A stretch of 64,000 nt of DNA from Bugula neritina (Eukaryota; Bryozoa; Gymnolaemata; Cheilostomatida; Bugulidae), in contig OZ037766.1 of NCBI GenBank assembly GCA_964035545.1, forward strand, positions 15,766,722 to 15,830,721. Direction: 5' to 3'. Below, piece after piece: positions 13,590-28,643 of the stretch (its first letter is position 1; every line of letters starts with the position of its first letter). The position numbers and the translations under genes are program-made. Below the pieces are notes generated by a model. That model was not told the origin of the DNA. It did not search any database and worked only from the letters and a program-made list of their open reading frames with translations.

Positions 13590-13836
13590 GAAGTATCTTA
13601 CTTTGAAGTTCAGGTAGATCACACTGTATAGTTGATGTTCAACAATTAAGTGAATAATTTATCCAATATTATTCTCTCTCTTTTATACTTTTTGAGTTAT
13701 TCCAATTGCCTTTGCATGACTTAGCTGTTTTGATTATAAATAATTTTTCATTAACTGCTATAGTGTATAAAATGAGGATAACACATTAATCATATAAATT
13801 ATATCTCAGATGACCATCATAGTGATTTCCTGTATT
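13590..13836 (-). promoter_or_regulatory. Promoter and leader exon of secreted-protein copy 1
   Basis: A TATA box (TATAAAA on the minus strand, 13681-13687) lies in the context AACTCAAAAAGTATAAAAGA. The leader exon then runs to the donor at 13601/13602. About 150 bases upstream of the TATA box are conserved with the inverted copy at 16750-16990, including the blocks GTGTTATCCTCAT and ACAGCTAAGTCATGC. TTATCC is a GATA-type core. Transcription start is inferred about 30 bases after the TATA box. Confidence 0.7.
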
Positions 13837-16749
13837 TTTTTTACAACATTTGCTTTAACCAAGATGTATATAGATCGAAATGTAATTGGTAATTGCAAGC
13901 TTGATATTTGTCACTTCCTAAATTTGACGAAACTAGTTTAAACAATGTAAACAAACTTTACAGCCAATGCACATTAGTGACTAGAAAAAGGAAATAAAGT
14001 AAGGATTATATAATGTAATATCATAGAATTATATACCAATATGATTTAGCTATACACTTTGGTTAAATATTACAAACCAAGCGATCTTAAGTACAATGCA
14101 ATTCAAAGCATTGTCAGGAATTTAAAATCAACAATTTTACCAATTTTTTATAAATATAAAGTTGTGTTTTGTTGTTCTGCTTTTGTTTCCTCTGTTTTTA
14201 AGCACTGTTTGTAGTTTTATTTTTACTTTTTGCAGCTTTAAGGCCATCAAGTTAGCAGACCATGCAGTTAATATTTAATACTATGTTTGATTAAAAATGG
14301 GTAATATGCAACAACTCCTTTTAAGTAAAAGATAACATACTTTTTCAATTCTTTCATAAATATACTAATTTTTGCATAAACATATAAATTTAATGTTTTA
14401 AGTATGTTTCAATTTATAAAGAATTACACGAAAAAAAACATAAATGCATGCATGCTAAAACGACCAATGATGTTTTTTGACAATAAATTCTGTATATTTT
14501 GCATTTAATGTTAGCAAAGTAGCTGTTAGATTTGTTAATAATTGCTGTGGTGTCATTGCATAATTTTTTTGTAATGTTATTTTACTCTCATTTCTGGTTA
14601 TAAAATTAGTATACTTGATTGTTGGCATATATGTTATTATATTTTGTCAGAATAAATAAATATATGGATATAAAATTGCCTCCTTAATTTTTAGATTTAA
14701 GGTTTCATTCCTCTGCAATATTTAATTTTTTGAGGATATGAAATAATAGATATATAATGTCACTTTTATGTCACATTTCTTACCTAGTATTTCAAAATAA
14801 GAAATTATGGAAAAGTTTTGAATAGTGTTTTTTATACAGTTTTATATTAAGTGAACTCAAGAATTAAATTACTTTATATAGCAAGGCTTACTTTTAAATA
14901 TTTTGACTTTTATTCATTGTTTTTTGAAGTATTAGCAAAACAAATTACATATATCTTTTTCAATATACATAAATTGTATATTTCAATTAATAATTTGCAA
15001 CAAAACAATAAACAAGAATCAGAATATTTTAAAAGCAAGTTTTGCTAAAAACAGGCAGCATTATTCAATTGTTTCAAATGAGATTTGCAAAAACTATATA
15101 TTGAACAGTTTCATCATTTTTCATTTTAGGAAATTAGAAGCTTCAGATAGGAAATGTGACATGAAAGTGACAATCTATGTTTTTTTATCTACAAAAGGAA
15201 AATATTGCAAAAAATTAACGCCTTTTAGATTTAGAAAGCAGGCAATTCTTTTGTTGCTAATAGCATACCAACAATCAAGCATACTATTTATATAACTTAT
15301 ATACATGCCTATTGGTAAAGTATAATTACAAACAAATAGCATTATTATAATGCAATATGAAGCAACAACAATAAAATTTGCATTGTAATAATCAACAAAT
15401 TTCCTAGCTATTTTGCCAGCATCTAATGCAAAATATCTTTTTAAATGCTTCAAGACAGTTGCTATAAGGCATGAAAAAATTCACAATTATTTGTTTAAAA
15501 ATTTGTAAATTGAAACAATATTATATGCGTGGAAAGAAGTAAAAATACTGTAGATATTATTTATATTTTTACGCAAAGTTGACACATTTAATACAAAGAT
15601 GTGGAAAAACCTTCTCGCAAAAGTTTTATATACTTAAATTAAGCTGTTGCCTTATTCAATCGTATGTAAACTTAAACTAGCTGATCTTTTAGATTTGACT
15701 AGTTATAAGAGATGTGAAAAGTAACCGAGCTTGATGTACCATTTGGCACTACTATAGAGTGATAAAAACAAACTATACCTACTAATAAATCAAAACTTTT
15801 TATCTTTATAGTTATCCAGCATATTTAGTTCCCAATAATTTTCTTTGCTATATATATATATTATGTATATTTTATTAATGAGAATATGTTTTAAATCATC
15901 ATGGTCTTATCAACTTGTAAAAAAATGAACCTCTTCTCATCTAATCAAACAGTGCTTATGATAATACAGTTATTCTTATTGAAATATATTTTTAATGCTT
16001 CAATTCAATTTTTAATTGAAATTTAATTTTCAATATTTTGCTACCATATACTCCATTATATCATATAGTAGCTACCTTATTGTATATAGGCTATATATAT
16101 ATATTGAGAACCTATAAACACAGAAGTTGTTAAAACTTTCCTCCACCAGCTTATTTCTAGGCTTGGTGATAAGAATTAAACAATTTAAAATTATTATTGT
16201 TATATTAAATGTAGATATGCATAAGTTTGTTTAGATATAATAGTAATAATCACAAACATCAAAATACAAGGAATGAAGTTAGGTGATTACTATAAAAACA
16301 GTTTTTGTTGTAATATTTAGTATAGAATGCCACTAAAAGCTTTGAGTACACTTGCAAATGTACTCAACCTATTTTTCTTTGCATACAGATTACAGTTTTT
16401 TTATAGGCATTCTAGTTGCACGTCTTAAAGAAAATATACAATGACATTTGGCCAAAAAAATATTCCATTGAAACTTGTTAACAAAGATTTAATTATATAA
16501 CCATTTTTTTATCAATTTCCAACTACAATTTGACTACCATATATTATGCATATAATTCTATGAATTATAACATGGGTATATTGATAATAGCTTCTCCTAC
16601 CAAAATTCTCAAACTTCTCATCTGCGTTGTTAATGATTCAATAACTTACCATTCTCTGATAGCCAGGCAGAAATTTAATTATGCAATTGAAATTTTTTCA
16701 TTTCCATACTCCTTGCTTAAATAATGAAAAGTGTTGAATAACTTGAAAT
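13837..16749. other. Spacer between the two divergent secreted-protein promoters
   Basis: About 2.9 kb of AT-rich DNA between the two head-to-head promoters. Short open stretches (for example 14851-15048 and 15175-15453) show no motif, signal or partner exon and are read as chance. The region may hold shared regulatory DNA, but I see no defined element beyond the promoter-proximal homology. Confidence 0.45.
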
Positions 16750-16990
16750 AAAGAGGAAATCAATAAGATGGCCATCTGAGATGTAATTTAGATGATTGAT
16801 GTGTTATCCTCATGTTATACACTATATCAACTAATGAGAAATTGATTATAATTAAAACAGCTAAGTCATGCCTAGGACAAAAGCAAGGAATAACTCAAAA
16901 AGTATATAAAGAGAGAATTTGTTTGAATAAATCATTCACTTGTTGAACTGCATCAGCTGTATAACAGTGTGTTCTACCTGGGCTCAAAAG
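16750..16990 (+). promoter_or_regulatory. Promoter and leader exon of secreted-protein copy 2
   Basis: Mirror image of the copy 1 promoter. The TATA box is TATATAAA at 16903-16910, preceded by GGAATAACTCAAAAAG. Upstream blocks shared with copy 1 include GATGGCCATCTGAGAT (near 16767), GTGTTATCCTCAT (near 16800) and ACAGCTAAGTCATGC (near 16857). The leader exon ends at a GTAAGATA donor at 16990. Confidence 0.72.
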
Positions 16991-17593
16991 TAAGATACTT
17001 TGTTATTTTATAGTATAGATTATAATATAGTACTTTAATTTTCTTAAAATTATCAACGTGTATTTTAATAAAAAAATTCATAGACATCACTTGTATTACA
17101 AACTGTTTGTTTTATTGAAAAGTATAATTGCAAAATATAATATTACCATATGTTATGCTTTTGAAACTTATTCAGTGTGTTGTTTTTGGACTGAGAAATA
17201 CATATAATATTGAATTTGACAAATCCCAAATGCCAAAGACATATTAATATTTTAATCTTAAAACTAATTGCTTATAAGTATCTTATTTACTGTCAATGAA
17301 ATACAAAAGTTATAAAACCTTTTACTATCTAGATCAAGGATTGTCGCAAAGTGTTATCATGTACCGGTACTGCTCTTTTTATGCTTTTATTCCGTTTTCA
17401 TTGAAAATTATATCTTTTTGCTAAATTTTGATAAAATAGGAATTGTAATTTTTTGATTTTAAGGTTTAAATTTGATCTATTTTATAAAAATTATGTTTTG
17501 TGAAAAAAAATAGCTTTTATGTTCTTTTCTAATTTTTAATTGTTTGCCATTTATATAGCAATTTGCTTCTTTTTACAGAATTTAAATTCAAAC

Positions 17594-17812
17594 ATGAAGG
17601 TCATTGCAATCCTATTGGCTGTCTGCCTAGCACTTACCTCAGCTAGTTACTACAACAACTATCTCTATGGAGGATACGGACTATCTAACTACAAGTACTA
17701 CAACCGAGGTCTATACAACCGAGGTCTATACAACAACTACAGACACTTCAACTTTGGCAAGGGCTATAATTTATACCCATCCAAACTCTCATCTTACTAT
17801 GGAAGATACTAA
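17594..17812 (+). CDS. Small secreted Tyr/Gly/Asn-rich protein, copy 2 (72 aa)
   Basis: Same 72-residue product as copy 1: signal peptide MKVIAILLAVCLALTSA, then a Tyr/Gly/Asn/Arg-rich cysteine-free chain with YNRGLYNRGLYNN and a C-terminal YYGRY. An upstream in-frame codon at 17540 lies inside the leader intron (16990-17578, acceptor TTTTTACAG), so the true start is the ATG at 17594, 15 bases after the acceptor. One residue differs from copy 1. The 3' flank (TAAATAGTAACGCCTGG) is shared too. A polyadenylation signal AATAAA is at 17926. The copies are probably secreted in quantity, as a matrix, mucus or defence peptide. That function is inference. Confidence 0.88.
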   Translation: MKVIAILLAVCLALTSASYYNNYLYGGYGLSNYKYYNRGLYNRGLYNNYRHFNFGKGYNLYPSKLSSYYGRY

Positions 17813-17925
17813 ATAGTAACGCCTGGTAGGTGTCCTTAGCTAAGTTATATTATAAACCAATAGCTTTTCAAGTAATTTCTCAGTAGTTTACTTTGTAACA
17901 TTAATTTGCCTTGTAGTTCATAGTG

Positions 17926-17931
17926 AATAAA
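17926..17931 (+). terminator. Polyadenylation signal AATAAA for secreted-protein copy 2
   Basis: AATAAA lies 114 bases past the stop codon in the context GTGAATAAATGC. It is the first perfect hexamer after the coding region. Confidence 0.6.
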
Positions 17932-17949
17932 TGCTGCATATTACTTTTA

Positions 17950-20045
17950 CTGTTTTAAGAATTAGTTTTTAAAATTAGTTTTTCTACGTAGTTCAGTCAA
18001 AAATGGTTCAGCTCAAAAAAACTTTTGAGCTTGTAAAAATATTTAATAAAAAGTAGCATCTTTTTGAAGCATAGCTCTATAATTATATGTATTATTATAA
18101 CCATGTAAAATATTGAACACATATGCAGCAGCTTCTATAAAGCTAAACACCAATGTCTTGGTTTTCTGTTAAGCAGCTGCTGGGTAATGCAGTTTTGGCT
18201 TCAAAAGCAATATCTAATATATTTGATTGAAATTATTTTTTAACAATATTGACTGCTAATAACTATATTTTGGGAAATAGCCTAAATTGTGCTTAGTTTT
18301 TTTATGTATTGTTAAATATCTAAAATAGGTCATATTTTATGAAACTTATATACAAATTTTTTTTATTAATAACCATTATAGAAAAACTCCACACCGAACT
18401 TTCTTCTTTTATGTTCTTTTATGTTACATTGCAGAACACTGAAAAGATGAACTTTGGACCGATTTCACCGCTTGACCTGCCCCACTTGAAAACCCTATTT
18501 TGTTAAACTTTTCTTTATGTCTACAATTTGCCATTTTATTTTGTTTGTTATAATTATAAATATGTTGACATTAGCTATTATTAAAAAATAGTCTCGATGC
18601 AAATTCTTAGGCCTACTTGTCTTTGCTATTATAAACAGGATACTACATCATAATACGGAGTAACAACATTTAGTGTTAAGCTTATTGATTTGAAGATAAC
18701 TGATAGGGAGTTAAGCTCATAACCTCCGAGTAATCTAAAACTGCATAATTATATTTTACTTTAAATTGTAACCATGTTACAGCGATTGCAGAAGCAAGCT
18801 TTCCATTAATAGTTATCGCACTACAAGTGAGGCTAGCAATATGTTTTAAAAACATAACTCCTAGCTGTACATTTACAATTAAAGCTTTATGTAGCCAAAA
18901 TTTTGTGGTTGCAGTGTACTATATAATATAATTTGTAGTGCTTACACAGTAAAGGTTGATGTTCAAGTGTGGATCTTCACTCGTGTATCCTTTTATTGTT
19001 TACACTTGACCTACACCGAGTTTACAGCATCTGACTCTATACACTGGTTTAGCGAAACCAAGATCAATAGCAAATTCACTTAAAAAAAACAATTACAAAA
19101 AATTATAGCCTACAAAACAAATGCTTTCGCATGCTGTAAACCTAAGATGCATGCTTCATAACGAATATAAATTTTCAGCAAGCTAGAAAAGACAAAATAT
19201 ATAATTAAATGCACCAACGGTTACTGTAGAAAATAATTATTTTGCTATAACAAAGCCCCATCTGTTCACCAGCATGTCTTTTGCTAAATGGTTAAATTGA
19301 TAGCAGCTCTCACTGCTGTGCAGGCACAGCTTGTCTGCAAAACGCTAAAGGAACAATTTTGTATTATACCTTATTAAACACATGATCTTTAATCAACATG
19401 ATCAATTACACAGTCTCTAATTCCCTCCCTTCCCCTAGCACATAAAAATATTTCAAATTTTTCACTATTGAGATGTGTGGCGCTATGGGCAATAGTTCAA
19501 ACTCATATATAATATGTGTTTGAAACATGAAGCAGCAGCTACTTTGTGTAATTAGCACAGATTTAGGTCTAATCTTTTAATTTTACTAATAGAATTTTAA
19601 TTGTAATATAATCAACTTGAATCTGATGCATGTTTTAGAATGAAAACAACAACAACTCAAAGCAGAATTAAACTTTAGCTAAATTATTATTTTTTTTAAT
19701 ATTAGGAAAATGTTTTTGATAATACACAAACAGATGAAAATAGATGCTAAGAACTATTTTAGCACATCTATAACAATTGAGAAATTTTGTCATGATTAAA
19801 AACTATAGATTTATGAAAACGTATACTTGCATCATATATGTCACATCAAAATTTACATTATAGACTGTTGGCCAGGTTTGATAGAAACTGCTCTTAGACC
19901 AGAAACACTCCTGAGTAGAAGTCGTATAGGCAAAAGATTTACACCATTATTTCTTAGACAGTGTTTTGCACATTTGAACACAAAGCTGAAAGTAACCAAA
20001 GTTGGGCTCACTATGTTGGACATAAGCTGCTATCTAACATACTAG
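17950..20045. other. Spacer without recognised genes
   Basis: AT-rich. A splice-acceptor-like site near 18432, followed by a short open stretch (NTEKMNFGPISPLDLPHL, ending at TAA), could be a chance or terminal exon. No partner exon was found. Confidence 0.4.
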
Positions 20046-21337
20046 GTAGGGGTAACCGGGGCACAACGGTCATAGGGGTACAAAAAGCCGGCCAAATTGT
20101 GAGAGAACTTATTGACTTAGAGTTGCGATTTGTTTTTCATAAAAAGGTATTGACATAAATATTCAGCCATTGTAGTTTCAACACTTGCAGAACATAGGTG
20201 TTGAAAAGGCGAGTGAAAAACTGTTTTTACCTACCTTTTGCAAAATTTTTAAGATGTCGTTAAAGCTTTATAACTTTTTACACTCAAAGGCAACGAGCCT
20301 AGATTTTACTGATATTGTTGCCATTGCTTGTCTCTACATTGCTTAACTAGTACAACAGCAAACTCTAAAATAAATTTTCCTTGAGGCAAATTTATGTTCA
20401 ATTTGGCCATCCGGGGCACAATGGGCCACCTGATTATTGTACCCTGATCACTGTTATTAATTTGTTAGCCCAAAAAGTTGGTTGAAATGTTACTAAAATT
20501 TATAGATATAGCCATTTCTGACCTTTTTGTAAAACATCAAAGACATTATGGTAAGACTACAAAACTACAAGGTGAAGCTCCCCTAATATATACATCTGGT
20601 GAGGTTAAAGCTATGTTTTTTTATACATAATACAAAACACTCTGCTATTGCTACTAGTAGATAGTCATGATATTCATTATACATTATATCATAGAGGAAA
20701 TATACATGTATTTGACTAAAATAAATTGTGATTTGCTCATTCGCTCCCCCCCCTCTCCCTTCCGTACTGCAGCCACAAACCGAAGCCATGCACCTTAGCT
20801 ACAGTTCATAGAAAAAACAGTTCACTCAAAATTTTGTAGCACATGTTACTAAAGTTTTATTTCTGATAAAAGTTCCTCTGAAGTGTAAATAAAAAACATT
20901 TTTAGTTCTAAACAGTAATGATAATGGCACTGGAGAACCGAGTGATGTGCGTTTGAATTTTCTTTCCCCTGCTATCCGTGGTGGCACAAACTGTACAGCT
21001 AAAACATGAATTTTGCTTTAGATCTGAAAGAATAATTTTATTTATTTGTAATATTAAATAAATAAAGATCAGATGCAACAAAATCCGCAAAGTTTCAATA
21101 TATTTGTTGTGTCCCGCCCAGCTGCCCATTGTACCCCCGTCATGAAAATTTTATTATTCTGAAAGTTGCGAGAGAAATAGAAACAACAATCTGATACCTG
21201 TAATAGACAACAGATGCAGCATTAAGACTAGAGATTATTGAACTAGTAACTTGAAAAACAGACGAATGAGAGCAGAAAATGCAAAATTCAGCCCGTTGTG
21301 CCCCCCCCCCCCCCCCCCCCCCCCCCGTTACCCCTAC
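20046..21337. mobile_element. DNA element with terminal inverted repeats, about 1.29 kb, non-autonomous
   Basis: The left end (20046-20069) reads GTAGGGGTAACCGGGG then CACAACGG. The right end (21293-21337) is its reverse complement, CCGTTGTG at 21293-21300 and GTTACCCCTAC at 21327-21337. The C4 inside the right repeat has grown to a run of 26 C (21301-21326). Internal echoes of the repeat occur at about 20410 (CCGGGGCACAATGGGCC) and, inverted, at about 21123 (GCCCATTGTACCCCCG). No transposase frame is visible, so this looks like a MITE or a deleted transposon. I could not define a target-site duplication or a superfamily. Confidence 0.65.
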
Positions 21338-21465
21338 ATAGCTGCTAATGTTTGTCAGACTTTTATTTCCTATACATTGCTATCATTTTGAAGAAACACA
21401 AGTTCATTGTTAGTGAGTGAATTGTTTCAAAACTGAAAGATAAAGAATGGAAATATCTTGGGCAA

Positions 21466-21568
21466 ATATGTTGCCAATGTTTATGAAAACATCTGTCCAA
21501 CTAAAGATAAAATTTATAATGCCAGAGCTGAATAACTAAATTTAACACTGCAAAAATCAGTATGCATA
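21466..21568 (-). pseudogene. Relic of NaGLT1-like exon 4
   Basis: About 100 bases align by eye with exon 4 of the transporter copies: the block for CCAATGTTTATGAAAACATC, then TGTCCAACTAAAGAT..., AAATTTATAATGCC and GAATAACTAAATTTAACACTGC, in the same order as 23598-23705. Several indels and substitutions, and no neighbouring exon, mark it as a decayed sixth copy. Confidence 0.55.
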
Positions 21569-21960
21569 GTCCCTCCTGTCAAAATGACACAGGTAATAAT
21601 GGCGCAGCTAATAATAGCACAAGAGGTAAAAATGGCATGCTTTCAATATTAGAGTTTAGGGTGGAATTGAGTTTTTGTGATGGGTTTGAGTTTGGGAAAA
21701 TTTATTATCAGCGTACCATTTTAGATAATCTGCAATTTTGTTTATGCTACAAGTTATAAAATAAATTCCTACCATATCAAAATATTTTGAATAGCATTAT
21801 ATTGGGTATTACATAACAGAGCTCAGACTTCTAATAAAAATAATTGGTCATAACTAACAAAGGTGTAAGATAGAGATGAAAGTTGATGGTTGTAAAAAGA
21901 TATAACTAGTATTTAGTTATCAAGCATTTATTAGATCTTATTACATTCCACTATGAGGTT

Positions 21961-25124
<3,164 letters not shown>

Positions 25125-25298
25125 TTTATATGTGACTGTTACCAGTGTCTGTTTGAGGTTGAAGACCAATTGTGTTGCAAGTCTCTAGAAGTTCTGGCGA
25201 TCTGTATAAATTATCATAATATACTTAGTTCTCAAAACCAAAATTGGCTGTTGTTTTGAGTAAATGGTTCCTCTACTCCAAACCTTTTTATTTATATA

Positions 25299-25499
25299 AG
25301 CTCACTCACACAAGTTGATAGTCACTATTCCTGTGAGAAAACCTCTGATGGAAGGGCTTTTTGTTAAACCGGGCTAAAGACTTATTGAGATAAGTCACAG
25401 GAGTTTTTCCTAACATCACCAATGGCTTTTGTCTGGGCACAGACCCATGATCCATGCTTACTAGGCAGACGCTCTAACCCCCTGACCAAAACTGCTTCC
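25299..25499 (-). repeat. tRNA-derived SINE, copy 2, with target-site duplication
   Basis: Same body as the SINE at 10842-11047. The B box is decayed (GGGTCTGTGCC). It is flanked by imperfect direct repeats, AAACCTTTTTATTTATATA at 25280-25298 and AAATCTTTTTATTTAAATA from 25500, a target-site duplication of about 19 bases typical of LINE-mediated insertion. It lies just upstream of transporter copy A. Confidence 0.8.
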
Positions 25500-25940
25500 A
25501 AATCTTTTTATTTAAATATATACTTTCAAAAGTAACATAAATCAAACTGATAGATTAATAATCTATAATATAATTTTGTAGTTTATAGGTATTTGAAGTT
25601 TAGGCTTTGGATACATATGCCGCTTACAGTTTTTCGAAGCATATGCTCTTCTGTCTACAGCACTATAATGAATGAGACAAGCAGCAAAACTTTTGTAAAT
25701 TTATAGCACCTTCTTGTCAGAGTTACTCAACTGAACTATCAAATATTATGGAAACAAAAATCCATTAAAAATTAACAATGAATTACAAATACGCTACAAT
25801 TACCTGTTACAGTGCTCACTTTAAGAAAGATTGATGCTGAATTAGACTATAAAGTTTCTGTTGTGATGATATCCTGCACAGTCAAATTTACTATCTATAT
25901 TCTTTCCAAATGAATGACCAACAACTAAACTTGAGAAGCA

Positions 25941-27247
<1,307 letters not shown>

Positions 27248-28052
27248 GCAGTAGCTGGCAGCATGTTTACATGCACACTGTGTGTATGCGTGTTTCATAG
27301 TCCATCGTCATAGCATATTAATAGCCCCTAAACAAAACAATAAATTCCTACAACTGCCAGCAAAAGCCACAATCAATGAATCAAGTGTATTGCAAAAGCC
27401 TAAGACAACAAATCTGCCAGAATATTTCTGTTCCCTTATTTGGAATTACTTGGGGCTGGTGGTGCAATTTGGGTGACCAATGGGATCTGGAACACATCAT
27501 TTTTGTTTATTTGTTTTTTGTGTATTATTCTGCTGCTGTTGGAAAGCATTGGTTATCCTGATCAGTTGCACTTAGTAGAGCCAAAGAGCAAGTTATACTA
27601 CTTATAATTTTACATTAAACAAGATACATATTGCTAACTATTGAAACCTAAGAGCAGAAGCTGTATTATCAAGTTATCAGAGAAGCGCTAAAGGTTTGTC
27701 TACTATTAATTTTTCTATCATTTATTGTCCAAATGCTGTAATATCAATACATTTAGCTTATATTATACGAAGTGGTTTATAGCTGACATTATTTTTAGTG
27801 AAGTATTATGCAGTAATATTTTGCTTACTTTAATAATTTTTATGTGTGTTATTTCCTTACATTTCTTATTTTCTTGTACTTTATTTAGCCTTATATTGTG
27901 TGTATTTTATTTAGATTTCACGGTGTAGCTTTGTGAGCAAAAGTGTTATAAGTTGGAATAAAATACTAATAACTACACTCACAAGACATCAGTTGAATTC
28001 CTAAACCTACTCTGATAAGCTTGCGGTTGCTAGCAGACCTAACAGAACTGCT
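27248..28052. other. Spacer between microsatellite arrays
   Basis: Ordinary AT-rich DNA of about 0.8 kb with no recognised gene. It is absent from segmental unit 2, where the flanking arrays are fused. Confidence 0.5.
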
Positions 28053-28300
28053 ACAATGTGTATATATATATATGTATATGTATCTGTGTGTGTGTGTATA
28101 TGTATATGTAACTGTGTGTGTGTGCGTGTGTGTGTGCGTGTGTGTGTGCGTGTGCGTGTGCGTGTGTGTGTGCGTGTGCGTGCGGGTACACCATGCATAC
28201 ATGCATACATGCATAAGCATTTATGCATGTGTATATGCATGTATTTATATGTATTTAATCTATATGTATTTATATGTATTTATATGCATCTGTGTAGATG
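28053..28300. repeat. TG/TGTGCG microsatellite with ATGC tail
   Basis: TATATG and TG runs, then TGTGCG-type hexamers to about 28180, then GGGTACACCATGCATAC and ATAC/ATGC tracts. The right part (from 28184) matches 49261-49360 in unit 2. Confidence 0.9.
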
Positions 28301-28643
28301 CCTAAAGCATGCAATGCATCAGTAGAATTCTAACAAATAGATATAGAATCTGTACTTTTATTTATAGTCAGAGATTATGGGGATGGTATGAATATGCAAT
28401 ATAAGTGATTAACAACTAATATACTTTCAAACAACTGCATAACATAGATAATTGAATGCACGAAAACAAGTATAAATGATAATGGCAGTGTTTACAAGCT
28501 TACAATTATATTATAATTTATTGCATGGAATAAATATAACATGTTTTATATTTAATGTCATACCAAATAGAACAAATAGATAGACAGATACACAATTTTG
28601 TAAGTATGTTATGGAGAACAAGTTACAATATTCTAAACATTCA

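Noticed and set aside
14851-15453. Short open stretches in the spacer between the peptide genes
   Set aside because: AT-rich composition, no motif, no splice partners.
17540-17593. N-terminal extension of the secreted protein copy 2
   Set aside because: It lies within the leader intron before a TTTTTACAG acceptor and would destroy the signal peptide; copy 1 lacks it.
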